Below, one piece after another: positions 1 through 8,080 of a stretch of 64,000 nucleotides of DNA (position 1 is its first letter; every line of letters begins with the position of its first letter). The notes under the pieces were generated by a model. That model was not told the DNA's origin. It searched no databases and saw only the letters and a program-made list of their open reading frames with translations. Made by a program: the position numbers and the translations under genes. Location of the stretch: contig NZ_SRMF01000001.1 of NCBI RefSeq assembly GCF_004768465.1, positions 354,851 to 418,850 of the forward strand. The letters are read 5' to 3'. The DNA is from Natronospirillum operosum. Its GTDB lineage: Bacteria > Pseudomonadota > Gammaproteobacteria > Pseudomonadales > Natronospirillaceae.

Positions 1-55
1 GAATGCCGGCCTGTCACGCCGGAGGTCGCGGGTTCGAGTCCCGTCCGGTCCGCCA
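1..55 (+). tRNA. tRNA-Asp (GTC), 3' part only
   Basis: The window opens inside a tRNA. The anticodon arm CCGGC-ctGTCac-GCCGG carries anticodon GTC (Asp). It is followed by a short variable loop, a T arm with the loop ttcgagt, the 3' half of the acceptor stem and an encoded CCA at 53-55. The D arm and 5' acceptor half lie before base 1. Confidence 0.93.
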
Positions 56-139
56 TCGCTTTCCCCCTCTCGTTTTTTCGATAGATCATTGTGATTCGGC
101 TGCTCTGGCAGGCAACACCCTCCAAGCCTTCCAATTTCC

Positions 140-164
140 GTAGCGAGGGGCGCGAGTCCCGATT
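140..164 (+). repeat. REP-like element, degenerate copy R1
   Basis: GTAGCGAG is followed by a hairpin GGGGC-gcga-GTCCC (one G.T pair) and GATT. The same head is found in R2, R3 and the copy at 63945-63985. The second hairpin of the family is decayed here. Confidence 0.6.
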
Positions 165-393
165 TAGGGTCGGTCCTGCCAGCCCCGACAGGCCGCGAAC
201 CGTGGTACCTTGTTTCCGGCTGTCGCTGGTCCCCGTCGGGCGGGCCGCAAACTCGCTGCGCTCAGACAAGCGGCCCGCTGATCCTCCGGGCCCTGCGCGC
301 CAGCCGGCGGCACCGCAGATGGTTCGCTTGCCTGCCGGGGACTTGGCAGGAAGCTCCGTCAATGCCACAAGCACAACCGAACCCCAGGGCCTT

Positions 394-434
394 GTAGTGA
401 GCGACGCGAGTCGCGATGGGCGGCGCAGCCGCCC
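394..434 (+). repeat. REP-like double-hairpin element R2
   Basis: GTAGTGAG leads into hairpin 1 (GCGAC-gcga-GTCGC, 401-414), a GATG linker and hairpin 2 (GGGCGGC-gca-GCCGCCC, 418-434). Compared with the other copies both stems differ in sequence yet remain perfectly paired. It faces R3 tail to tail with about 7 bases between, which is the REPIN-type arrangement. Confidence 0.72.
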
Positions 435-441
435 TTTTTGT

Positions 442-482
442 GGGCCTGTCGGCCCAATCGGCACTTGCGTGCCTCGCTACAG
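442..482 (-). repeat. REP-like double-hairpin element R3, inverted
   Basis: On the minus strand this reads CTGTAGCGAG, hairpin GGCAC-gcaa-GTGCC, linker GATT, hairpin GGGCC-gaca-GGCCC. It is the same design as R2 and the copy at 63945-63985, in opposite orientation to R2, so R2 and R3 together form a long imperfect inverted repeat. Confidence 0.72.
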
Positions 483-789
483 GAGTTGGGAGGCACGGTT
501 GGAGTCGCCTGTCGGGAACGTTTTTGCATGAGCGAAGCGAGCCCGGAGGGTCAGGCCCAGGGACAGGCCTGGTATGAGTTTTTTGCGTGTCTCACAGGGC
601 ATGTACCCGAGCGTGGCGACGGGAATGTGGCAGCATATCTTGAGGGAGCGTCCGACCTGACCCACCGTCTGTGCATCCATTTCACAAATCAGCCCGAACC
701 GCATCGTGCGACTACGGCCAGCCCGCAATCAGTGGTAGTCTGAACCCATTCAAACAACCGTTTAACTGCACATACTCAAGGCTTGCATC

Positions 790-2823
790 ATGACAGACAC
801 TGCCTTCACCACCCTGTTTTCGCCGCTCGATCTCGGGCCCTTCTCGGTATCCAACCGCCTGATCATGGGGTCCATGCACACCGGCCTTGAAGAGTCGCCC
901 AAGCACTTCGGTCGCCTGGCGGCTTTCTTTCGTCAGCGCGCCACAGGTGGTGCCGGCCTGATCATCACCGGCGGGGTAGCGCCTACTGACGCCGGCCGCG
1001 CCATGCCGGGCGGAGCAGCCATGCTGACCGAGGCCGATGCGGAACAGCATCGCATCATTCCGGAAGCCGTACACGAGGTGGGCGGTCGCATCTGCCTGCA
1101 ATTGCTGCACACCGGGCGCTATGGCTTTCACCCGAATATCGTCAGCGCCACCGATGCCCAGGCACCGATTTCACCGTTTCCGCCCCGAGCCTTGAATGAC
1201 GACGAGATTCAGGCCGAGATCGAAGGCTTTGCCCGCGCCGCGCAACTGGCCGAACAGGCCGGCTATGACGGCATCGAGATCATGGGGTCCGAAGGCTATT
1301 TCATCAACCAGTTCACCTCGCCGGCACTGAATCGGCGCACCGACGACTGGGGCGGCTCGGCAGAGAACCGTCAGCGCCTGGCGATCGAGATTGTGCGCGC
1401 CATCAAGGCCGCAGTCAGTGACCGCTTTCTGCTGATATTCCGCCTCTCGCTGCTCGATCTGGTGCCCAATGGCACGCCCTGGTCGGAGGTGGAGCAACTG
1501 GCCCACCGGCTGGTCGAAGAAGGCGTGCACGTGCTGAACAGCGGCATTGGCTGGCACGAGTCACGGGTGCCCACCATCGCCTCCATGGTGCCCGCAGCAG
1601 CCTTCCGTGAAGCCACGGCAAAGCTGCGTCAGACCGTCAGCGTGCCGGTGGCCGTAACCAACCGCATCAACCGCCCCGAACAGGCCGAGGACCTGCTGTC
1701 CGCTGGCACGGCAGACCTGGTCACCATGGCCCGGCCCTGGCTCGCCGATGCCGACTGGGGACGCAAGGCCGGCACCGGCAAGGCCGACGAGATCAATGTC
1801 TGCATCGGCTGCAACCAGGCCTGCCTGGACCATATCTTTCAGGGCAAGCCGGTCACCTGCCTGGTCAACCCCTATGCCCTGCAGGAAGATCGCTATTCCC
1901 GCCAGCCGGCGGTGCAGTCGCGTCGGGTGGCGGTGATTGGCGGTGGTGTCGGGGGGCTGTCTGCTGCCGTCGAACTGGCCGAGCGCGGGCACGAGGTGCA
2001 TCTTTATGAGCGCGGCGCTCAGTTGGGCGGGCAGTTCCTGCTCGCAGCCCGCGTACCCGGCAAGGAAGACTACCGGTATACACTGCGCTACTACGAGCAG
2101 CGCCTGCAGCACCTGGGTGTCAGCGTGCATCTGAATGCCGAGGTGACCCCGGAGCAACTGCAGGCCGCCGGGCAGCATACCGTGGTGCTGGCCACCGGCG
2201 TGCGCCCCCGAGTGCCGGATCTGCCCGGTATCGACCATGGCATGGTGGTGCGCTATGACCAGCTGCTGCGCGGTGACCGCGCGCCCGGCACCCGCATTGC
2301 CGTGATGGGCGCCGGCGGCATCGGTTTCGATGTCGGTGAGTTCCTGCTGCACTGCGATGCCCCGGTGACCGCAACCGAAGCCTTCCTGAGCCACTGGGGC
2401 ATTGATGCCAGTGGTGCAAACCCGGGTGGCCTGATTCACCCGCAGCCACAGCATGCCGCCCGCAAGATTACCCTGTGCCAGCGTTCGGACGAGAAACCCG
2501 GCAAGCGGCTGGGCAAGACCACCGGCTGGATTCACCGGCTGCAGCTGCGCACTGGTGGCGTGCAGCATCTGACCGGCATCCAGTATGAGCGCATTGACGA
2601 TCAGGGCCTGTGGTACACCGATGCCAGGGGTGATTCGCGGTGTCTGGCCGTCGACCAGATTGTGCTCTGTACCGGCCAGGAATCCGAACTGACCCTGCAG
2701 GACGGTCTGCTCAGGGCCGGCCTGGAGGTGCACACCATTGGCGGGGCAGACAAGGCCGCAGAGCTGGATGCCAAGCGGGCCATCCGCCAGGGGCTTGAGG
2801 TGGCGGTTGCACTCTCGGCCTGA
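790..2823 (+). CDS. fadH: 2,4-dienoyl-CoA reductase (NADPH), FadH
   Basis: FadH reduces 2,4-dienoyl-CoA esters so that polyunsaturated fatty acids can enter beta-oxidation; it is a cytoplasmic FMN, FAD and 4Fe-4S enzyme. The 677 residues match the usual length of about 670. An old-yellow-enzyme TIM barrel fills residues 1-330 (GSMHTGLEE and LLHTGRYG near the start), followed by the cluster ligands CIGCNQACLD around residue 338 and a C-terminal FAD/NAD half with GGGVGGLSAAVELAERG. The ATG follows a weak AAGG about ten bases upstream. It stands alone in its transcription unit, behind the gene-free tRNA-Asp region. Closely related trimethylamine-dehydrogenase-like reductases are the only alternative; the active-site motifs favour FadH. 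Confidence 0.93.
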   Translation: MTDTAFTTLFSPLDLGPFSVSNRLIMGSMHTGLEESPKHFGRLAAFFRQRATGGAGLIITGGVAPTDAGRAMPGGAAMLTEADAEQHRIIPEAVHEVGGRICLQLLHTGRYGFHPNIVSATDAQAPISPFPPRALNDDEIQAEIEGFARAAQLAEQAGYDGIEIMGSEGYFINQFTSPALNRRTDDWGGSAENRQRLAIEIVRAIKAAVSDRFLLIFRLSLLDLVPNGTPWSEVEQLAHRLVEEGVHVLNSGIGWHESRVPTIASMVPAAAFREATAKLRQTVSVPVAVTNRINRPEQAEDLLSAGTADLVTMARPWLADADWGRKAGTGKADEINVCIGCNQACLDHIFQGKPVTCLVNPYALQEDRYSRQPAVQSRRVAVIGGGVGGLSAAVELAERGHEVHLYERGAQLGGQFLLAARVPGKEDYRYTLRYYEQRLQHLGVSVHLNAEVTPEQLQAAGQHTVVLATGVRPRVPDLPGIDHGMVVRYDQLLRGDRAPGTRIAVMGAGGIGFDVGEFLLHCDAPVTATEAFLSHWGIDASGANPGGLIHPQPQHAARKITLCQRSDEKPGKRLGKTTGWIHRLQLRTGGVQHLTGIQYERIDDQGLWYTDARGDSRCLAVDQIVLCTGQESELTLQDGLLRAGLEVHTIGGADKAAELDAKRAIRQGLEVAVALSA

Positions 2824-2876
2824 TTGACGGAAACTGGACAGTCGCAGTGGTTGTACTGACGGGAGTTCATGTAACA

Positions 2877-3596
2877 GTGGCTGTACACGCCGAAGCGCTA
2901 TTGATTTACCAGTCGGACAAGTCTGCCCGCGAGATGCTCTATAGCGAGTTTACCGCCCTGCTGGATGGCATGGTGACCGCTGAGCAGTTCGCCGGGCAGA
3001 CGCTGGAGGCGGTCTACCTCCAGTTGGACGAGCAGTTGCAGATCAGAGCCCTGGTCTTTTTCCTGCTGCCGTTCAATCAGCAGGGGCAGGTGGCCGAGGA
3101 ATGGAACCTGCCGCTGCGGGACATGGCCGCCCGCGGCCGGCCGGGGCCGACCCTGAAGGGCACTCCGACCCGGCTGCTGTGCCGCAGCCAGTGCCCGGAA
3201 AAGTGGCATGCCTGGCTCTGGGAACCGCATGAACGCTATGGCCGCGACCCCTTTGACGATATACTGCGCGTGCTGCGGCGCAATCGTCTGGGCCTGCTGC
3301 CGGCATCGGTTCCGGCGTCCCCGGAGGCACCGGCGGCGGAGCAGACGGAAGCAGCCGAAGTGCCGCTGATCACGGATGTCCAGGCCTCGACGAGCGGGCA
3401 GCGCCGCGCCCAGGAAGAGCTGGCTCGGCTGCGCACCCGCGAGCAACAGCTGCGGCACAAGGTCAGCACCTTGCAGGTGCAACTGAACAAGGCGACCCGA
3501 CGCGCTGACGAGCTGGAAACCGCCAATCAGAAGCTGCGTGATCATATCCGCACGCTGAAGGCCCAGTTTGATCGTCTGCGCTCCCGGGTGACCTAG
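2877..3596 (+). CDS. conserved hypothetical protein with C-terminal coiled coil
   Basis: I do not recognise the family with certainty. The protein has about 239 residues: a globular N-terminal part rich in aromatic residues (ending near WLWEPHERYGRDPFDD), a proline/alanine-rich linker and a long charged heptad-like helix over roughly the last 70 residues (many Arg, Leu, Gln, Glu), predicted as a coiled coil. No signal peptide or membrane segment is visible. I chose GTG at 2877, with GGGAG upstream at wide spacing; GTG at 2847 in the same frame has no ribosome site, and ATG at 2937 would cut into the N-terminal domain. It lies between fadH and rbgA and is probably a separate unit. Confidence 0.6.
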   Translation: MAVHAEALLIYQSDKSAREMLYSEFTALLDGMVTAEQFAGQTLEAVYLQLDEQLQIRALVFFLLPFNQQGQVAEEWNLPLRDMAARGRPGPTLKGTPTRLLCRSQCPEKWHAWLWEPHERYGRDPFDDILRVLRRNRLGLLPASVPASPEAPAAEQTEAAEVPLITDVQASTSGQRRAQEELARLRTREQQLRHKVSTLQVQLNKATRRADELETANQKLRDHIRTLKAQFDRLRSRVT

Positions 3597-3693
3597 CCGA
3601 ATGACCCTGTGTTCCTTGCCAGGTCACGCCGCGGCCAGGCGCCTTTCCTGATCAGACCAACCCATACCGGTTCACAGTCATAACGGAGGTCCG

Positions 3694-4596
3694 GTGCAGA
3701 TTCACTGGTACCCGGGCCATATGCACAAGGCCCAGCGCAAGATTCGCGAGATCATGCCGCAGGTTGATGTCATGATCGAGATTGTGGATGCCCGCCTGCC
3801 GCAGTCCAGCACCAATACGCTGCTGGCCGAGATTCGGGGCGAGCGGCCCTGTCTGCGCATTCTCAACAAGGCCGACCTGGCCGACCCTGCGGTTACCAAG
3901 CAGTGGCGCCGGTTTCTGGCTGAGCAGCCCGGCATCACTCCCTATGTCTCCCACACTGGCCAGCGTCAGCGTCTGCAGGAGATTCCCGAACTGTGCCGGC
4001 AACTGGTGCCTCGGCGTGGCCTGCCGGGCAAGCCGGTAAGAGCGCTGATTGCGGGTATTCCCAATGTCGGCAAGTCGACGCTGATCAATCATCTGACAGG
4101 CAGGAAGGTCGCCAAAACCGGTAACGAGCCGGCGGTCACCAAACATCAGCAGAAAGTCAGCGCGGGCAAGTATTTCCAGTTGCTGGATACGCCGGGCATC
4201 ATGCAGCCGTCGCCGGAATCCGTCATGGGCGGCTATCGGCTGGCGGCCAGTGGCGCCATACGGTCCACGGCGATGGAATATGAAGAGGTGGCCCTGTTCA
4301 CCATCGACTATCTGCTGCAGCGCTATCCCGGTCTGCTGGCCAAACGGTTCCGGCTGGATGAAAGTTCGGATCACGCGCCGGATGTGCTGTCGGCGCTGGC
4401 TGAAATTCGGGGCTGCATTCGAGACGGCGGGCTGGATCTGCACCGGGCCAGCGAAATTCTGCTCAATGAGTGGCGCAGCGGCAAGCTGGGGCGCATCAGC
4501 CTGGAAGCACCAGAGCAGGAAACGCCGTATCGGTTGTTGCCGGATGACCCGGAGCCCGAACCCGAAGACCCCGAAGAAGGCAACGAGGCGCCTTAG
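3694..4596 (+). CDS. rbgA: ribosome biogenesis GTPase RbgA/YlqF
   Basis: This is a circularly permuted GTPase that acts late in 50S ribosomal subunit assembly. The protein (300 residues) begins with the family signature WYPGHMHKA. G motifs appear in permuted order: G4 NKAD near residue 67, then G1 GIPNVGKST near 122, then G3 DTPG near 167. A C-terminal RNA-binding helical domain follows, ending in an acidic tail of Glu, Asp and Pro. The start is GTG, fixed by a perfect GGAGGT four bases upstream. Its stop codon overlaps the stop of the convergent STAND regulator by 3 bases (TTAG at 4593-4596 serves both strands). Confidence 0.93.
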   Translation: MQIHWYPGHMHKAQRKIREIMPQVDVMIEIVDARLPQSSTNTLLAEIRGERPCLRILNKADLADPAVTKQWRRFLAEQPGITPYVSHTGQRQRLQEIPELCRQLVPRRGLPGKPVRALIAGIPNVGKSTLINHLTGRKVAKTGNEPAVTKHQQKVSAGKYFQLLDTPGIMQPSPESVMGGYRLAASGAIRSTAMEYEEVALFTIDYLLQRYPGLLAKRFRLDESSDHAPDVLSALAEIRGCIRDGGLDLHRASEILLNEWRSGKLGRISLEAPEQETPYRLLPDDPEPEPEDPEEGNEAP

Positions 4597-7500
4597 CGCT
4601 CGGCGCTCAGCGCCTCATACAGCTGCTGCATGCGCCGCGGCGGCGGCCCATCCAGTTCCTGCTGGTAGAGGCTGCTCAGTTGCTGCCAGGCCCTGGTGAG
4701 CCCCTGCCAGCGTCCCTGCTGCGCCTCCAGGCGCAGAATCCCTTCCCACAGGGTGTCCACCAGCACCCGGTGCTTCAGCGCACCCCGGTAGATGCTGAGG
4801 GCCGTGTCCGGTTCGCTTGCTTCCAGCCGCCGGCCCAGCTCGGTGGCGACCTGCTCGAATGCACGGCTGACCGACTCCTGATAGATCTCCAGATCAATGG
4901 CTTCCAGACCGGACAGCTGCGGTATGCCCTGATACATGCTGTAGGCCATTTGCAGGGTATCAATGGGCTGCCGTTCGGGCCTGCGTGCCAGGTTCATGAA
5001 GGCCCAGGTGTCGATCCAGATCAGATCGGGGTTCAGGCGTACCTGACCGCCATCCAGCAACAGTATGCGCGCTTCACCCAGTTGATCGCGCAACCGATGG
5101 ATGGTGACATGCAGGCTGTTCAGGGCGCGCTGCTCGGTACTGTCCGGCCACAGTGTGGTGGCCAGCCTGGCCTGTGGCAGGCCGTCCGGCCCGGCCATGA
5201 TGAGCTCGGACAGCACGGCGCGGGCCCGTTTCTGGGCCAGACGGAAGCCCGGCTGACCATCCAGCTCGATATCGAAGCGACCGAGCACATGAATACGACA
5301 ACGCCAGGGCCAGGCATGGCGCAGGGTGTCCTGGCTCGGGGGGATCAGGTCACGCGCCCGGATCAGCAGTCGTACATAGGCAGATTCAATGTCGTGGCGC
5401 AGCGCCAGAGCGCACATCTCGGACAGTTCACGCGCCCTGATCATGATGGGGAAGAACATCTGTTCCCGTGCCGCCGAGGGCAGCCAGCGCCGCAGATAGG
5501 GCAGGGCCCTGGCGGGCTGCTTGCGGGCCAGCGGAATGCGGGCCAGCGCCGGATACACCATGGAATCAATGAAGGCGCCCCGGGTCTGGCGATGAATGAC
5601 ACGCGCCTCGCGGGCCTGCCGCAAGGCCTCCGGCAACTGACCGGACTCGGCCAGCAAGCCGGCCAGAGTGGCCCGCAAACCGGCTGAGATGGATGCCGAA
5701 CCGTGGTTGTCCATGGCTATTATGGCGCGGTGGGAATGGTCAATGGCTTCAGCCGTGCGTCCGTGCAGCCAGGCCTGTCCGGCCAGGAAGTGGGACTGAA
5801 AGGTATCGTAGAACGGGCGGTGGGCCTTGATCTCGGTACGCATGAACCAGCGCATCCAGTTGTCATAGGCGTCCCGGTCCTCGAAACAGAGCGCACAGTG
5901 CAGCGGCGGTACCGCGTTGTCCCAGGTGCAGATGCCGTGGCTGCGAATCAGCTCGCGGCCCTTTTCCGCCTCTTCCATGCAGCGGTCTCGGTCCGCTTCG
6001 AACATCAGCGCCCAAAGCGATGTGAAGGTGTACCACAGGCTGCGCGCCAGCGGCGATGCACGTTCCACCGCCTGTTGCTGATCGCGCATCAGTTGCATGA
6101 CATGCGCAGCGCCGGCCCGGCGCCCGAACTGCCAGGTGTTCAGGTACATGAGCTGGCTGGCCATCATGACGCGCTCGGTATCGGGTACATCCGCCCCCGC
6201 CAGCGCGTTCAGGGTCTCCAACTCCCAGCGTTCCAGTTCCGGGTCCAGCGGACGCGCATAGCCATAGGCGGTCAGGACGCCGCGCAGTACCGGGTACCAG
6301 AGTTGGGGCGGCAGATATTGGCGAAACGCCTGCTCATGGGCGAGAAATTCGTCGATCCAGGGGTCGTATTGCGAGATATGGGCCCATTCCAGCCAGATGC
6401 TGTCGACAATGCCACTCCAGCATACGGCCATGTGCAGGTAGTCCTGCTGCTCACTCAGAGCCTGCCAGGCAGCAGCCAGAATCTGCCGGGCCGTGGCCGT
6501 GTCATTGAGTATCAGGCACATGCCGAACCACATGCTCAAGTGCGCATCCTGGTGGCGCAACTCCTCGGGCAGCGCCATCAGCCATCCGAACAGCTGGTCA
6601 CCGCGCCCGGTCTGCAGCAGGATGCCGGCAACCTGGCGCAGACCATCGGCCAGGGCTTCCCAGGACTGACTGGCTATCATCAGCTCGGCACTGTCGGACC
6701 ACTGGCTGGCGGCCCACAGGGCATCGGCCCAGCGCCGCGACATCTGCTGGCGTGCTTCGAAATCGTCCGTGTTCCGGGACTGCTGGTTCAGAAAATCGCG
6801 GAACAGATCATGAAAAACATAGTACACGCCCAGTTCTGCATCCTGTTCCTGGCGCAGGAAGGCATGCTGCGCATGCAGTTGCTGCAGCCTGTCGGCCGCA
6901 CAGGACTCGCCGGTGAGTTCATGCAGCAGGGCTTCCGGAATCACCCGCGGGCAGGCGCAGAATCTGAGCAGCAACTGCTCCCGTTCACTCAGTGGACTGT
7001 AGACTTCGGCCATGAACCAGTCGTCCAGCGAACGCTGCAGCAATGCTTCGTTGACCGGCCCGGCCTGGCGCCGACAGTGTTCTACCAGCAACATCAGGCC
7101 GGCCGGCCAGCCTTTCAGACCGGTAACGGACCAGTCCCTGCCCTGAACCAGACTGCGGATATCGTCCGATTCCAGACCCTGCAACAGCAGCAGCTCGCTC
7201 GCCTCTTCCGGGCTCAGGGTCAGGAGGGCTTCATCGATCAGGGTCAGCTGTCCCTTGCCGCGCAGGCTGATCCAGGTGGGCGGGGGTTCCCGCCGGCTGG
7301 CGATGACAATCTGCACACCACCGCTGAGCAGTTCCCCGACGGTAGTGGCCATTACCCTGTGCAGTGGCGACTCTGCAGGGATGTGGTGCATGTCATCTAT
7401 GAACAGAATCCAGTCGAGTCCGCTGCGCTCGGCGCCTGTTGACTGTGGCCCGACAGCGCTGCGCGGGTCGGCCTTGCGCAGCAGGGTCTGTGCAAACTGG

Positions 7501-7829
7501 ACGACAAACACTTCCGGCGAGGCAGTGTATTCCGGGTTCAATACCGGCAGCGCCAGCGCGTCATCGCCCAGCAGATGCAGCACCTGCTGGCGCAGGGCAT
7601 AGAAAAAGCCCCCGATACTCAGCCCCTGAGGCGGTACGGGTAACTGCAGCAGTTGCTTGCCGGATTCTGCCGCATAGCTGCGCGCAGTCGAAGTCTTGCC
7701 ATAGCCGCCGGCGGCGGCGAGCCAGAGAATGGAGCTGTCGGCGTTGCGTGCGATCAGGTCAGTCAGATGTGGCCGTGCAAGCCACTGGCTTCCCTGTGAA
7801 ACGGGCACCCCAGGTGCGCCACCGTCCAT
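4593..7829 (-). CDS. MalT-like STAND ATPase transcriptional activator with C-terminal wHTH-BTAD
   Basis: A large (1078-residue) signal-transducing ATPase regulator. The Walker A motif AAGGYGKTS is at residues 40-48 and the Walker B region WILFIDDMHH near 143. A helical, TPR-like arm covers roughly 380-800. From about 843 there is an OmpR/SARP-type winged helix (CRIHVLGRFDIELDG) followed by a bacterial transcriptional activator domain. In SARP proteins the DNA-binding part is usually N-terminal and in MalT it is a C-terminal LuxR helix, so this is a hybrid layout. ATG 7829 is preceded by AGGGGAG; an upstream in-frame start would add 29 unlikely residues. By position it probably controls the divergent lipoprotein and beta-amylase genes, as MalT controls maltodextrin genes (inference). 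Confidence 0.85.
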   Translation of the reverse strand: MDGGAPGVPVSQGSQWLARPHLTDLIARNADSSILWLAAAGGYGKTSTARSYAAESGKQLLQLPVPPQGLSIGGFFYALRQQVLHLLGDDALALPVLNPEYTASPEVFVVQFAQTLLRKADPRSAVGPQSTGAERSGLDWILFIDDMHHIPAESPLHRVMATTVGELLSGGVQIVIASRREPPPTWISLRGKGQLTLIDEALLTLSPEEASELLLLQGLESDDIRSLVQGRDWSVTGLKGWPAGLMLLVEHCRRQAGPVNEALLQRSLDDWFMAEVYSPLSEREQLLLRFCACPRVIPEALLHELTGESCAADRLQQLHAQHAFLRQEQDAELGVYYVFHDLFRDFLNQQSRNTDDFEARQQMSRRWADALWAASQWSDSAELMIASQSWEALADGLRQVAGILLQTGRGDQLFGWLMALPEELRHQDAHLSMWFGMCLILNDTATARQILAAAWQALSEQQDYLHMAVCWSGIVDSIWLEWAHISQYDPWIDEFLAHEQAFRQYLPPQLWYPVLRGVLTAYGYARPLDPELERWELETLNALAGADVPDTERVMMASQLMYLNTWQFGRRAGAAHVMQLMRDQQQAVERASPLARSLWYTFTSLWALMFEADRDRCMEEAEKGRELIRSHGICTWDNAVPPLHCALCFEDRDAYDNWMRWFMRTEIKAHRPFYDTFQSHFLAGQAWLHGRTAEAIDHSHRAIIAMDNHGSASISAGLRATLAGLLAESGQLPEALRQAREARVIHRQTRGAFIDSMVYPALARIPLARKQPARALPYLRRWLPSAAREQMFFPIMIRARELSEMCALALRHDIESAYVRLLIRARDLIPPSQDTLRHAWPWRCRIHVLGRFDIELDGQPGFRLAQKRARAVLSELIMAGPDGLPQARLATTLWPDSTEQRALNSLHVTIHRLRDQLGEARILLLDGGQVRLNPDLIWIDTWAFMNLARRPERQPIDTLQMAYSMYQGIPQLSGLEAIDLEIYQESVSRAFEQVATELGRRLEASEPDTALSIYRGALKHRVLVDTLWEGILRLEAQQGRWQGLTRAWQQLSSLYQQELDGPPPRRMQQLYEALSAER

Positions 7830-8080
7830 GACACTCCCCTTATTGTTGTTACTGCGTCTGCTATTCCTTTCGAACGAGTCATCCAAGCAGAAAAACAGAC
7901 ATGGGACAAGGTTCAATTTGCATAAATGTGAACCAGGTCAAACATCTGCGTGTGCGTTGACAGGCGCAGCCGGAATGTAAGTCGTCTGTAAGCGGTCAGG
8001 TGGAGCATGCGCCGGAGGTTGTTGGCGCCCGGGGGTAGTCAAGCGGGTCAGCGTGAACATTCAATAAGAGAGAATAACCC

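Larger units (their letters stand above)
56..789. other. gene-free 0.73-kb region downstream of tRNA-Asp
   Basis: I find no convincing gene here. The open frames on both strands lack ribosome sites and recognisable protein sequence. The stretch is rich in short palindromes: three REP-like copies (140-164, 394-434, 442-482), a hairpin around 552-570 (AGGCC...GGCCT), and GC-rich sequence at 238-360. The 3' end of a tRNA is a common integration site, but no integrase is in view. The promoter of fadH should lie in the last 100 bases. Confidence 0.7.

Noticed and set aside
91..743. Open frames of 146, 101 and 83 codons in the tRNA-Asp to fadH gap
   Set aside because: No ribosome sites, low-complexity Arg/Pro/Gly-rich translations and overlap with palindromic repeats; best explained by GC-rich DNA.
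5703..7442. 579-codon frame opposite the STAND regulator
   Set aside because: It is antisense to a clearly recognised protein with P-loop and winged-helix motifs, and its translation shows no domain.
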